This document shows positions 1 through 8,742 of a stretch of 64,000 bases of DNA, in pieces. The notes under the pieces are model-generated. The model had not been told where the DNA came from. It searched no databases and worked only from the letters and a program-made list of their open reading frames with translations. A program made the translations under genes and the position numbers. How positions within the stretch are numbered: the first letter of the stretch is position 1; each line of letters begins with the position of its first letter. Source of the stretch: Flavobacterium sp. ACN6 (GTDB lineage Bacteria; Bacteroidota; Bacteroidia; Flavobacteriales; Flavobacteriaceae); NCBI RefSeq assembly GCF_002304005.1, contig NZ_MRCQ01000008.1, positions 1 to 64,000 of the forward strand. Reading direction: 5' to 3'.

Positions 1-58
1 CAAAATGGTCGACTAAAAAATCAGGAAGCATAAATTTTAAAAGCTCTATAGGATCCAT
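1..58 (-). CDS. Transposase N-terminal region (ISAon1-like), partial at window edge
   Basis: An ATG at 58-56 on the minus strand opens a frame that reads MDPIELLKFMLPDFLVDHF and runs off the left end of the window. From memory this opening resembles the N-terminal region protein of ISAon1-type transposases found in Flavobacteriia, which are encoded as a short first frame followed by the catalytic frame. Only 19 residues are visible, so the call rests on that resemblance. No terminal inverted repeat of an insertion sequence could be identified to its right. Any other Bacteroidota protein with this start would also fit. Confidence 0.5.
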   Translation of the reverse strand, partial: MDPIELLKFMLPDFLVDHF

Positions 59-172
59 CTTAAATTCTTATAGCGCAAATCTCTTATTTTATTTTGACAT
101 TTCCTCCCCAAGATTTGTTCTTGATCCAAAAAAACCTTAGCGTTCTTTGCAAGTAAACCAAACAAGTAAAAG

Positions 173-217
173 CGCAAAGGTTCGCAAAGCCATATATAAA
201 CTTTGCGAACCTTTGCG
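173..217. repeat. Dispersed palindromic repeat, family A (CGCAAAG type)
   Basis: The arm CGCAAAGGTTCGCAAAG (173-189) is followed by 11 bases and its perfect reverse complement (201-217). Degenerate copies of the same words continue on both sides (for example TTAGCGTTCTTTGC before and TTAGCGCCCTTTGCGG after). Related palindromes lie at 23414-23469 and 27824-27888. This repeat is the main content of the 59-417 gap. A weaker hairpin with an AAAAGC/GCTTTT outer stem lies at 265-294. No gene is seen between the transposase start and the tRNA. Confidence 0.75.
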
Positions 218-376
218 TAAATCTTAGCGCCCTTTGCGGTTAAATCAAAAGTGTCTTAAATCAAAAAAGCCATCCACAAAAGTGGAAAGCTTTTCATTGG
301 TCTAACTACTAAACCAGCTACGAGTTACAAAGTCGTAGCAAAACAACACAACTAATCTTAGATACCGTATTTGGGC

Positions 377-406
377 AAAAAAGCCTTTCCGTTAAGAAAG
401 GCTTTT
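377..406 (-). terminator. Intrinsic terminator downstream of tRNA-Asp
   Basis: A hairpin with arms AAAAGCCTTTC and GAAAGGCTTTT around a short loop ends in a T run when read on the minus strand. It sits about 12 bases beyond the 3' end of the minus-strand tRNA, the position expected for its terminator. Confidence 0.75.
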
Positions 407-417
407 CCCAATATTGC

Positions 418-490
418 GGTCTGGACGGGACTCGAACCCGCGACCCCATGCGTGACAGGCATGTATTCTAACCAACTGAACTACCAAACC
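418..490 (-). tRNA. tRNA-Asp (anticodon GTC)
   Basis: Read on the minus strand, the 73 bases fold as a standard cloverleaf. The acceptor arms are GGTTTGG and CCAGACC. There is a D arm with GTTC..GAAT, an anticodon stem CATGC/GCATG around loop CTGTCAC (anticodon GTC, aspartate), and a T arm GCGGG-TTCGAGT-CCCGT. CCA is not encoded. A terminator follows at 377-406. A probable transposase lies about 360 bases downstream. Confidence 0.97.
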
Positions 491-576
491 TCTGCGTTAT
501 TGCGGTTGCAAAGATAGTACAGAATTTCATTTCTGCAAGTGTTTTTATAAAAAAAATGAAATAAATTTCAAAATAT

Positions 577-1503
577 TTATCCAAAGTTTTGTTTTTCAAC
601 CAAATATGTAGTCAATATTTTTTCGAAATTATCGCCAACATTCACCTCAACGTACTTAATTTGGTTCTTTGCGCAGGTCAAAGCCAGGTTTTTAAAATAT
701 GCCGCCGCCCTTTTTTCATATTCTACTTTAACATTATCTGCAAAAATAGAAACTTCTTCTCCCGATTCTATGTCGATAAACTTCCTCGGCGTGTTGTCAA
801 AATCAAACTTCAACTCGGTTTCATTATCAACAACATGAAACAAAACTACTTTATGTTTGTTGTGTTTTAAATGCTGTAAAGCGTTAAAAAGCTTTTCATC
901 GTCTTCAGTCTGAAACATATCGGTGAACAAAATAATCATCGATCGGCGGTGCATTTTCTCTGCTATTTGATGCAGATATGTAATAGTATCCGTCGTTTTT
1001 TTGACTTTTGGCTGCACCAATAAATCTTCCAGTTTGCTCAAAAGCATTCTATGGTGGCGATCGCTTCCTTTTTCGGGAGCATAATATTCATATTTGTCTG
1101 AGAAAACGCTTAAACCAACGGCATCGCGCTGTTTCTTTAAAATATTCATTAAAACCGCGGATGCCAAAACTGCAAATCCGATCTTCTTTTCATAAAAAGG
1201 CTGGTTTGATTTTAGTTCGGGGTAATGCATCGACGACGAATTATCGACAATAAGATGGCAGCGTAAATTGGTTTCTTCCTCAAAACGTTTCGTGTACAAA
1301 CGATCGGTTTTGGCAAATAATTTCCAATCTATATGCTTGGTGCTTTCGCCTGCGTTATAGACTTTATGTTCAGCAAATTCGGCCGAAAATCCATGAAACG
1401 GACTCTTGTGCATTCCCGATATAAAACCCTCCACAACTTGATTCGCCAGCATTTCAAGATGCTGAAAACTGGAGACTTTCTCTATTTCCGATTCGATTTT
1501 CAT
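577..1503 (-). CDS. DUF58 domain protein (vWA-like)
   Basis: This 308-residue cytosolic protein has the DUF58 layout. An N-terminal part ends in the typical DWKLFAKTDRLYTKRFEEE stretch, which leads into a von Willebrand A-like fold with a MIDAS-type DNSSS motif near residue 88. DUF58 proteins usually accompany MoxR AAA+ ATPases and are thought to act in assembling or activating membrane or metal-dependent complexes. No MoxR gene is visible here; it may lie outside the window or elsewhere. The ATG overlaps the stop of the upstream aminopeptidase gene by four bases (ATGA), so the two are probably translationally coupled. Family is well supported; role is inferred only from the family. Confidence 0.88.
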   Translation of the reverse strand: MKIESEIEKVSSFQHLEMLANQVVEGFISGMHKSPFHGFSAEFAEHKVYNAGESTKHIDWKLFAKTDRLYTKRFEEETNLRCHLIVDNSSSMHYPELKSNQPFYEKKIGFAVLASAVLMNILKKQRDAVGLSVFSDKYEYYAPEKGSDRHHRMLLSKLEDLLVQPKVKKTTDTITYLHQIAEKMHRRSMIILFTDMFQTEDDEKLFNALQHLKHNKHKVVLFHVVDNETELKFDFDNTPRKFIDIESGEEVSIFADNVKVEYEKRAAAYFKNLALTCAKNQIKYVEVNVGDNFEKILTTYLVEKQNFG

Positions 1504-4073
1504 TCGGTTTCTTTTTTAATATTTTGTGCTTTATAAAGCAAATCTGTCGATTGAAATAATTTCCTCTTCAGAATTGGACTAAAATTAGGGTTTTCTTTTA
1601 AGAATCGCTTTACTTCATCAAAAGCAAATTTCGATGAATATTTCCCAACCGTATTATCCAGCCAGTCTTTCGGAAAGAAAATATCTCCCGTGCGCTGAAT
1701 TTCATCAACCAAATCTAGTGAAAATCTGATATATTTCTGAGCACTTTCCTGACGAAGCGGATGATGAACATTTGCCAAACCAACCGAAACCCAAGATTCT
1801 TTCTCACGGTTTTTATCGTCTTTTAAAGATTCTATAAACGCATTACGAACCGATTCGTCTTTTGATAATGACGGAAACAAAAACTCAAAACGCTTTTGTT
1901 TATCAGGATTTGTAAACGATGTTCTGGTTTTCTCCAAAATCTCATCAGCTTTTGGATGTTCAAAAATAGCCAGATTCATTGCCATGTTGGTATAATCGTC
2001 TTCGTTTAATTTTAGACCTGAAATGGATATTTCTCTATTCCAAACCTTATATAAACTGGCTTTCGCCGAATTAGAATAAGCAATTGAACTAAACAAACCG
2101 AATAATGTCTTTTTGATATTAGCCGATAACTTAGCCTGCAAGCGTTCGTACAGAATACCTTCAAGTTGTTTTTGCACTTTATTCTGCTGGTTTTCGGTAA
2201 AGAATCTCCAATAAATGGTATTCAGACTATTGGATGCAATTCTCAAAACCAATTCATTTTCTTCTGTTTGAACTGCCTTTAGAAAACAATGAAATGCTTG
2301 ATCTGGAGAAATATTCCCAATCAAAGTATTCTCGTAAAGATTGCTGTAACTCGACGCTCTTGCAACCTCATCTTTCAAAGAAGCAATATAATTTAAATTT
2401 TTCCCGTCAAGCGGAAAAACTCCGTATCCAAAACCATTATAATTGTAAACAACGACAAGCGGTTTTTCAAGTCCGACAGCTTCCTTTACAATCGTATTTT
2501 TATCATTAATATTAACCGACAAGACCTTTACATCTTTATCATAAACTAAACCAATCTGAAAAACCTGAGGCCATATATTATCTGATTTATCTTCTGCTTG
2601 CTGCGTAATATCAAAAATTTTGATTTTGTTTTGAGCATCGTGTTCTATTTTATTCGTAAAAATGGCTCTGCCCGATTTATTGACCCAGACTTCGCTCCAT
2701 TTTTTCATATCAAGCGGTGTTTCGGCATCCAGAATTTCTACCAGATTATTCCAGTCCGCATTGTCGTTGGCATATTTCTGAATGTATTTTTGGATTCCTT
2801 TTTGAAACTGTTCTTTTCCCATCGAAGCTTCTAACTGACGCATCATAATTGGTGCTTTGTTGTAAATAATGGCTCCATACAACGAGCCCGCATTCTTTAA
2901 ATTTGCCAAATGCTGTTTAATCGGATGTGTTCCCAAAGATCGGTCTTCCGCGTAAGCGCTGGGATAATGCGCCGTAAAAAACTGCAGATTATGATTGACT
3001 TTGGGGAAAATCGGATTCATAATTTTGTCTGCCATAAAATTGGCAAAAACCTCTTTCATCCAAACATCATCAAACCATTTCATTGTGACCAAATCGCCAA
3101 ACCACATATGCGAGGTTTCATGCGCGATCAATTTTGCTCGGTTTAATTTCTCACTGTCGGTTGCGCTGTTGTCCAAAAATAAAGTTGATTCTCTATATTG
3201 AATCGCGCCAACATGCTCCATTCCGCCATATTGAAAAACGGGAATCGAAGCAAAATCTAACTTTTGAAACGGAAATTTATATTTGGTATATTTTTCTAAA
3301 AAATCTAAAGATTGCTGATGTAAATTGAAAATAGTATCAGCACTTACGCGAAATTTCTCCGGACTATTTTCACGGTACAGCATCGTCATTTCTAAACCTG
3401 GCTGCTGTGTGGCATTTTTGAACTTTCCAGCAACAAACGAAAACAAATAGGTGCTCATTTTATCTGATTCTCCAAAAGTATAACTCGTGAAATCGCCTTT
3501 TTCTACTTTTTCTTTTACATCGGCTCCAGCCAAAACTGACCAATCTTTTGGTACAGAAAGACTCAGTTTATAAGTTGCTTTTATATCTGGCTGATCAAAA
3601 CACGGAAATACAGTACTAGCACGATCCGGAACTAACAACGTGTATAAGAAATCATCATTTCTGTTTAAAGATAAATTTCCAGCGATGAACGAAATTGAAA
3701 TGCTGTTTTTTCCTGAAACTAAAGCCGAAGGAGAAATTACAATATGTCCGTTTTGATGAACAATAGCAAGGTTTTTTCCGTTTACGACTATTTTTTTGAG
3801 GTTTGACGTTTTCTCTCTAAAATCTAAAAGCAAAGGCTGACTTAAATCGGACAAATTCAAATTGACGGTTAAATGAGCATTTATATTTTCTTCTTTCTGA
3901 TTCGGAATCTCAAAAGACAAATTGTATTGAACCTCTGAAATTTGTTTTTTTCTAAAGTGTGCCAGCTGTTCTGAAACGCCGCTTTCGAACAAAGCACTTT
4001 CTTTTTCTTTAGATTGAGAAAAACCGTTGGAAATCAACATAAAAAAACAAAGAAGGCTGTAGAAAATTTTCAT
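1500..4073 (-). CDS. M1 family zinc aminopeptidase, secreted
   Basis: This is an 857-residue gluzincin metallopeptidase that removes N-terminal residues from peptides. It carries the exopeptidase motif GGMEH (near residue 283) and the zinc site HETSH (near 318) with the downstream glutamate in KEVFANF. A signal peptide, MKIFYSLLCFFMLISNGFSQ, argues for export. I chose the ATG at 4073 because it starts exactly at this signal peptide; the frame stays open for 38 more codons upstream, but that extension (Cys-rich, crossing the operator region) looks non-coding. The C-terminal half is a long helical ERAP1-like region. The gene is divergent from a probable zinc locus and shares its operator region, so this zinc enzyme may be co-regulated; that is inference. 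Confidence 0.93.
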   Translation of the reverse strand: MKIFYSLLCFFMLISNGFSQSKEKESALFESGVSEQLAHFRKKQISEVQYNLSFEIPNQKEENINAHLTVNLNLSDLSQPLLLDFREKTSNLKKIVVNGKNLAIVHQNGHIVISPSALVSGKNSISISFIAGNLSLNRNDDFLYTLLVPDRASTVFPCFDQPDIKATYKLSLSVPKDWSVLAGADVKEKVEKGDFTSYTFGESDKMSTYLFSFVAGKFKNATQQPGLEMTMLYRENSPEKFRVSADTIFNLHQQSLDFLEKYTKYKFPFQKLDFASIPVFQYGGMEHVGAIQYRESTLFLDNSATDSEKLNRAKLIAHETSHMWFGDLVTMKWFDDVWMKEVFANFMADKIMNPIFPKVNHNLQFFTAHYPSAYAEDRSLGTHPIKQHLANLKNAGSLYGAIIYNKAPIMMRQLEASMGKEQFQKGIQKYIQKYANDNADWNNLVEILDAETPLDMKKWSEVWVNKSGRAIFTNKIEHDAQNKIKIFDITQQAEDKSDNIWPQVFQIGLVYDKDVKVLSVNINDKNTIVKEAVGLEKPLVVVYNYNGFGYGVFPLDGKNLNYIASLKDEVARASSYSNLYENTLIGNISPDQAFHCFLKAVQTEENELVLRIASNSLNTIYWRFFTENQQNKVQKQLEGILYERLQAKLSANIKKTLFGLFSSIAYSNSAKASLYKVWNREISISGLKLNEDDYTNMAMNLAIFEHPKADEILEKTRTSFTNPDKQKRFEFLFPSLSKDESVRNAFIESLKDDKNREKESWVSVGLANVHHPLRQESAQKYIRFSLDLVDEIQRTGDIFFPKDWLDNTVGKYSSKFAFDEVKRFLKENPNFSPILKRKLFQSTDLLYKAQNIKKETE

Positions 4074-4133
4074 TTTTAAGGATATAAGATTTGCTAAAAA
4101 TAACAAAACCATTAATTTTTCGCAAACAATTAC

Positions 4134-4186
4134 TGCAACAACATTGCATTTGAAAATAAGATTTCTATATTTGCAACAACATTGCA
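4134..4186. promoter_or_regulatory. Twin palindromic operators, probable FUR-family (Zur-like) site
   Basis: The 15-base palindrome TGCAACAACATTGCA occurs twice, at 4134-4148 and 4172-4186, in the gap between two divergent genes. The copies are identical and their centres are 38 bases apart. One overlaps the -33 element and the other the -7 element of the rightward promoter. This layout suits a dimeric repressor. Downstream genes encode metal-binding and TonB-dependent uptake proteins, so a FUR-family regulator (Zur most likely, Fur possible) is inferred. Confidence 0.7.
4144..4173 (+). promoter_or_regulatory. Bacteroidota-type promoter of the metal locus
   Basis: A -33 TTG (4144-4146), a 19-base spacer and a -7 TATATTTG (4166-4173) match the Bacteroidota housekeeping consensus TTG-N19-TAnnTTTG. 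It points at the gene starting at 4228. Both elements are embedded in the twin operators. Confidence 0.75.
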
Positions 4187-4227
4187 TTAATTCTGATCTA
4201 AATTCACATCAGAAGTAATCCTGACGA

Positions 4228-4578
4228 ATGAAAAAGAAACTTAAAATTATTAATCTTTTTATGCCTTTAATTGTATTGTTCGCAATACTTTTTCCGGCTG
4301 TCCATTCGTACGAGCATATTCTTGATACCAAACTTTCAAAAGAAAAAATTGAATTTTCTATTTCAGAGAAACCGCAATTTAAATCCCACCTGCATTCATT
4401 TCATAAATGTTCGATTTGTGATTTTAAATTCAGCGCTGTTGGCACTTTAGAATTTACTGTTTTTCAGTTTTTCAAAAATAATCCTGTTGTAAAACATCTT
4501 AATTTTTACAGCAAACCGCATTTTGCATTTTTTAAAGGGGCCTTATTTTCACTCCGAGCCCCGCCTTTTACACTTTAG
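4228..4578 (+). CDS. Small His/Cys membrane protein, HSYEH/CxxC type
   Basis: I do not recognise a named family. The 116 residues start with an uncleaved-looking hydrophobic segment (about 5-25) that runs into HSYEHI. A histidine-rich linker follows with HLHSFHKCSICDF (HxHxxxHxCxxC), then a second hydrophobic stretch and the C-terminal LRAPPFTL. A protein of the same size and plan lies at 47051-47404: HSYEHI, His cluster, CxxC, LRGPP. Both are the first gene before a TonB-dependent receptor. The H/C cluster suggests binding of zinc or another soft metal in the periplasm. As first gene of the operator-controlled locus it is probably metal-regulated. Function unknown. Confidence 0.75.
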   Translation: MKKKLKIINLFMPLIVLFAILFPAVHSYEHILDTKLSKEKIEFSISEKPQFKSHLHSFHKCSICDFKFSAVGTLEFTVFQFFKNNPVVKHLNFYSKPHFAFFKGALFSLRAPPFTL

Positions 4579-4874
4579 TATTTTTTTGTGTTCGATTTGT
4601 TTTGGCAATTCGGCTATTTATATGTTTTAATGATTTTAAATCTTAAAGGCATCAATAGCTAATAAATTTATTTTAATCAGTCGATACATTTTATTGACAT
4701 TGATATTGCTTTCTCTACACAAAAAACACCTTCCAACTTTATCGATTATCGCACTCGAACTAAAGCTTTTTAATCAAGCTTTGTTTACAGCCGTGCTGTT
4801 TTTTATTCTTAGAAAAGAAATATGTCGCTTCTCTGAAGCTTTTTCATATAACAAATTCTTTTCTATAAAAATTT

Positions 4875-4999
4875 AGTCGCGCTGTTTCTATAAATATTTC
4901 GTCCCACTGTTTCTATAAACATTTCATCCCGCTGTTTCCATAAACATTTCGTCCCGCTGTTTCTATAAACATTTCGTCCCGCTGGGACTTACAAACATA
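4875..4999. repeat. 25-bp tandem repeat, four full copies plus a partial
   Basis: Four consecutive 25-base units (from 4875, 4900, 4925 and 4950) share the core CGCTGTTTCTATAAACATTT with a few substitutions. A fifth unit from 4975 matches only in its first part. There is no spacer, so it is not CRISPR. The array lies in the 4579-5065 gap between the small His/Cys gene and the first lipoprotein gene. Apart from the array that gap shows no convincing gene; a 60-codon frame at 4694-4876 runs into the repeat and has no support. Confidence 0.9.
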
Positions 5000-5065
5000 T
5001 CCCGGCAAAACTTAATCGTAACCCAAATAATCCTTTATAAAATGATCAAAATCAAATCAGAAAAA

Positions 5066-5986
5066 ATGAAAATAACAAAGTTAATTCTGGCTTCGCTCTT
5101 TGCTGCGATTGCTTTTTCAAGTTGCAGTAACGACGATCAGGAACAAGAAAAAGCAATTCCTGCTATTGACAAAATTGAACTGGGTCTAGGTAATAATGAA
5201 ACTGGCACTATTGGCGAAGATTTCCATTTTAATGCCGAAATAATTGCTGCTGACAAAATTGAAAATGTACAGGTAAAAATTGTGCAGAAAAGCGGTGAAA
5301 CCTACTCAAAAGTATGGTCGCACGAAATAACCTGGACACAATATGCAGGAGCAAAAAATGCAACGGTTCACAAACATTTTGATATTCCTGAAGATGCGGC
5401 CGAGGGAAAATACGATTTCATCATCATTGTAAAAGATCAAAACGGAACGAAGCTGGAAATAAAGAAAAACCTAACGATTTACAAAATAGAAAATATTCCC
5501 GTAAACCCAGTCGTTTCGGTATTTACCGTTTTTATAAATGATGCTTTTATGTATCGAAAAGGGAAATTTTCTGATGCGGAAGCTAAATTTAAAAACAACG
5601 ATATTTTCAGTTCTCAGATTACGCTTGAAGGCGTAAAAGGCGACGGAATTATGTATTTGCTTTTGATTAATAAGAATGTAAAACACAATCCGGAAAGTGT
5701 AGATCAAATTGATTTTAGCAAAGTAATTGTTTATGATGTTTTTGAGCATAAAAACGTAGCAGATGCTGGTCAATTTTCTAACATTCCTTGGGACGGCGTT
5801 AAGTTTACCAGAGATACGCCAAAGCTGACAATTGGCGCTGCAAAAGACAACAATTCTCCTGTTCCGCAAGATTTAACTGCCAATAAATTATGGGCTTCCG
5901 GCAATTATACTTTTTTGGTTTTGTATAAAAACACGACCTACAATATCAATTTTTCACAAGCGATCGAGCTTCCATTTGCACTTTAA
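5066..5986 (+). CDS. DUF4625 lipoprotein
   Basis: A 306-residue lipoprotein: signal peptide MKITKLILASLFAAIAFSSC with the lipobox cysteine at residue 20, followed by an acidic SNDDQEQE spacer. The region of roughly residues 30-140 matches the DUF4625 pattern, an Ig-like beta fold whose strands end in GKYDFIIIVKDQNGTKLE. The remaining 160 residues form an unrecognised beta-rich domain. I chose the ATG at 5066, which starts the signal peptide, over an in-frame ATG at 5042. It is followed 16 bases later by a second DUF4625 lipoprotein, then a TonB receptor and an AztD-like lipoprotein, so it probably acts in the cell envelope in capture or hand-over of the same ligand. DUF4625 has no established function that I know of. 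Confidence 0.82.
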   Translation: MKITKLILASLFAAIAFSSCSNDDQEQEKAIPAIDKIELGLGNNETGTIGEDFHFNAEIIAADKIENVQVKIVQKSGETYSKVWSHEITWTQYAGAKNATVHKHFDIPEDAAEGKYDFIIIVKDQNGTKLEIKKNLTIYKIENIPVNPVVSVFTVFINDAFMYRKGKFSDAEAKFKNNDIFSSQITLEGVKGDGIMYLLLINKNVKHNPESVDQIDFSKVIVYDVFEHKNVADAGQFSNIPWDGVKFTRDTPKLTIGAAKDNNSPVPQDLTANKLWASGNYTFLVLYKNTTYNINFSQAIELPFAL

Positions 5987-6002
5987 TTAAATCAAAAAAA
6001 AT

Positions 6003-6473
6003 ATGAAAAAAATAAAGTTTCTAATAGGTGTTTTTGCACTTGTTTTCATTTCCTCATGCTCCAGCGATAACGCAGAAATTGATACAGAATATCCTGTAAT
6101 TGATATAACTGGAGCAACTTCTTTCCCTATTCAATGCAGTAGAATCGAGCGCGGTCAAACAATCACTTTTAAAGCCATTTTTAATGATAACGTCGCGCTT
6201 GGTTCTTACAGCCTTGATATCCATCACAATTTTGATCATCATACACACAGCACAGAAGTTACCAGCTGCGAAATGGAAGCCGTAAAAAAACCTGTAAAAC
6301 CAATGCTTTTCATCAACAATTACACTATTCCTGATGGTGTGAAAAATTATGAGGCAACAGCGCAGATTACGATTCCGGCAGATGTTGATCCGGGAGATTA
6401 TCATTTTATGATTCGCTTGACGGACAAAGAAGGCTGGCAGACGCTGAAAGGTTTAAGTATTAAAATTTTATAA
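6003..6473 (+). CDS. DUF4625 lipoprotein, short paralogue
   Basis: A 156-residue lipoprotein (MKKIKFLIGVFALVFISSC, lipobox cysteine at residue 19) consisting of one DUF4625 domain. The motif HHNFDHHTHS near residues 77-86 is strikingly histidine-rich and could bind metal; it is absent from the larger paralogue upstream. The C-terminal strand pattern (DPGDYHFMIRLTDKEGW) mirrors that paralogue. It lies 16 bases after the larger DUF4625 gene and 10 bases before the TonB receptor, so it is almost certainly in the same transcript. Metal binding is inferred from composition and context. Confidence 0.82.
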   Translation: MKKIKFLIGVFALVFISSCSSDNAEIDTEYPVIDITGATSFPIQCSRIERGQTITFKAIFNDNVALGSYSLDIHHNFDHHTHSTEVTSCEMEAVKKPVKPMLFINNYTIPDGVKNYEATAQITIPADVDPGDYHFMIRLTDKEGWQTLKGLSIKIL

Positions 6474-6483
6474 ATCCAGATTA

Positions 6484-8691
6484 ATGAAGAATGCCCAATT
6501 CCTTTTGTGGAAAAATTATTTTTTACTCATCAGTTTATTAATTTCAGTAACGGCTTTTTCTCAAAATCAGCCTTCAGGAAAAAAACCAGAAATTAAAGAG
6601 CTTGACGAAGTTTTAATCAACAATAATTCTGTTGAAAAACGCAAAAAAGAAGAATCGCTGAATGTTGAAACGGTAAACAATAGTTTCATTCAGCGAAACC
6701 TCGGCGGAAGCCTGATGCAGTCTTTGCAGAAATTGCCTGGTGTAAAAACAATTTCGATTGGTTCGGGAGGTTCAAAACCGCTGATTCGAGGTTTGAGTTT
6801 TAATCAGGTTATTGTGGTCGAAAATGGTTTGAAACACGAAGGCCAGCAATGGGGCGCCGATCACGGATTGGAAATTGATCAATATGCTGTCAATCGGGTT
6901 GAAATTATAAAAGGTCCTTCTTCATTTATTTACGGATCTGATGCTGTCGGTGGTGCGATAAATATCAAACCACTTCCACTTCCATCCAAAAATACTTTTG
7001 GCGGAAGTGTTGATATTACAGGAAAAAGCAACAATGCCCAATTTGGAAGTTCTTTTAATTTATTTGGAAGAAATGAAAATTGGTTCTTTGATTCGCGTGT
7101 CACGACAATGGATTATGGCGATTACCGCGTTCCGACAGATACGGTTCATGTATACAGTTATGCGGTTCCGCTTTACAAAAACCATTTGCGAAATACGGCT
7201 GGGCGAGAACTTGATTTTCACCTCAGCACGGGATATTCGGGAGATCATTTTAAGTCGGTTTTTTATTTCAGTAATGTTCATACAAAAAGCGGATTCTTCG
7301 CGAATGCGCACGGACTTGAACCTAGAAATGTGAATACCGATTTACACGACAAATCGAGCCGTGATATTTTGATGCCATATCAAGAAGTTAATCATTTAAA
7401 GGTCAGCAACACAACTTCTTTTCAATTCGAAAATCATGCTTTTGAAACGCAGTTTGGTTTTCAAAATAACTTTAGAAGAGAATGGAGTCATTACGTAAAT
7501 CACGGTTATATGCCGCCCATTTATCCTGAAGATATGTATGCGCCACAGAATTTGGAACGTCAATACGATAAAAATGTCTGGTCGTTTTCTGCAAAAGATG
7601 AATTTGCTGTAAACCGTCATCAAATTACAATTGGTTCGAATGCGGTTTATCAGCAAAATGAAATTGGCGGCTGGAGTTTTTTAATTCCGGCTTTTACGCA
7701 ATTCAATGCGGGTTTATTTATCTATGATAAAATCGAACTGAACGAAAAATGGTTTTTACACGGCGCTGTTCGTTATGATTACGGAAAAATCAAAATGGAA
7801 TCGTATTCTGATTGGTTTCAGAGTGAAATTTCAGAAAACAATCAGACGCGTTTAGAATATTTACAGCGTTCCGAAGATCTGACAAAAACCTTCGACAGTT
7901 TTACGTGGTCGGTTGGAGCAAATTACAATCCGGGGAAACTTTCGCTGAAAGCCAATTTAGGTTCTAGTTTCAGAATGCCGATTGCGAAAGAACTGGCTTC
8001 AAATGGTGTAAATTATCATTATTTCCGATTTGAAAAAGGAAACCCCAATTTGGATGCCGAACGCTCGTATCAACTGGATTTAGGAATGGAATGGGCCGCA
8101 CAAAACTGGACTTTTCAATTGACACCGTTTGCTAATTATTTTCCGAATTTCATTTATCTCAATCCAACTTCAGCTCATGATATTTATTATGGCGCAGGAA
8201 ATCAGGTTTTTGAATATGAGCAGAGTAAAGTGTTTCGTTACGGTGCCGAATTGCAGACGAGATATTATTTCATAAAATCTCTAAGTGTAGAAATCGCTGC
8301 CGAATATCTGTATTCGGAACAAAAATCGGGCAGTAAAAAAGGCTATACACTGCCGTTTTCACCACCTCCTTCTGTTTTATTAGGACTTAATTATGAGCCT
8401 GAAATCAGTTTTTTAAAAGATTCTTATTTCTCTGTCGATTATCGCATTACAGGAAAACAAGACAATATCGTTCCGCCAGAAAAGAAAACTGCCGAAAGTC
8501 ATGTTTTTAATCTCGCATTTGGTTCAAAAATAAAAGCTGCAAAACAAGATGTCAGCATCAGCATTCAGATCCAAAATTTATTTAATACGAGATATTTAAA
8601 TCACACAAGCTTTTACCGCCTTATCGAACTTCCGGAAGCCGGCCGGAATATTATTGTATCGATGAAAATTCCGTTTTTGGTTTCACGATAA
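6484..8691 (+). CDS. TonB-dependent outer-membrane receptor, probable metal (zinc) receptor
   Basis: A 735-residue receptor that imports a ligand across the outer membrane using TonB energy. It has a signal peptide ending near SVTAFSQ, a plug domain (about 45-165) with LDEVLINN, RGLSFNQVIVVENG and KGPSSFIYGSDAVGG, then a 22-strand-type barrel ending in the C-terminal strand NIIVSMKIPFLVSR. It lacks the N-terminal carboxypeptidase-regulatory domain seen in the receptor at 47566. The plug word WGADHGL resembles FGDEHGL of that second receptor. Neighbours are histidine-rich lipoproteins and a twin FUR-type operator, which together suggest a ZnuD-like zinc receptor. The ligand is inferred, not seen. 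Confidence 0.9.
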   Translation: MKNAQFLLWKNYFLLISLLISVTAFSQNQPSGKKPEIKELDEVLINNNSVEKRKKEESLNVETVNNSFIQRNLGGSLMQSLQKLPGVKTISIGSGGSKPLIRGLSFNQVIVVENGLKHEGQQWGADHGLEIDQYAVNRVEIIKGPSSFIYGSDAVGGAINIKPLPLPSKNTFGGSVDITGKSNNAQFGSSFNLFGRNENWFFDSRVTTMDYGDYRVPTDTVHVYSYAVPLYKNHLRNTAGRELDFHLSTGYSGDHFKSVFYFSNVHTKSGFFANAHGLEPRNVNTDLHDKSSRDILMPYQEVNHLKVSNTTSFQFENHAFETQFGFQNNFRREWSHYVNHGYMPPIYPEDMYAPQNLERQYDKNVWSFSAKDEFAVNRHQITIGSNAVYQQNEIGGWSFLIPAFTQFNAGLFIYDKIELNEKWFLHGAVRYDYGKIKMESYSDWFQSEISENNQTRLEYLQRSEDLTKTFDSFTWSVGANYNPGKLSLKANLGSSFRMPIAKELASNGVNYHYFRFEKGNPNLDAERSYQLDLGMEWAAQNWTFQLTPFANYFPNFIYLNPTSAHDIYYGAGNQVFEYEQSKVFRYGAELQTRYYFIKSLSVEIAAEYLYSEQKSGSKKGYTLPFSPPPSVLLGLNYEPEISFLKDSYFSVDYRITGKQDNIVPPEKKTAESHVFNLAFGSKIKAAKQDVSISIQIQNLFNTRYLNHTSFYRLIELPEAGRNIIVSMKIPFLVSR

Positions 8692-8742
8692 ATCCGGCAA
8701 TTCAAAACTCAAATATTCACAAATTTTTAATCCTTTATTACA

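Noticed and set aside
261..296. Hairpin with CCAC/GTGG and AAAAGC/GCTTTT stems
   Set aside because: Stem is interrupted by an internal loop and no gene ends next to it; not listed as a terminator of its own.
4074..4187. N-terminal extension of the M1 aminopeptidase
   Set aside because: It reads through both operator palindromes and the divergent promoter, and a signal peptide starts at 4073.
4694..4876. 60-codon frame before the 25-bp tandem repeat
   Set aside because: No recognisable start signal, odd composition, and it runs into the repeat array; probably chance.
4875..4999. Possible CRISPR array
   Set aside because: Units are contiguous with no spacers between them, so it is a plain tandem repeat.
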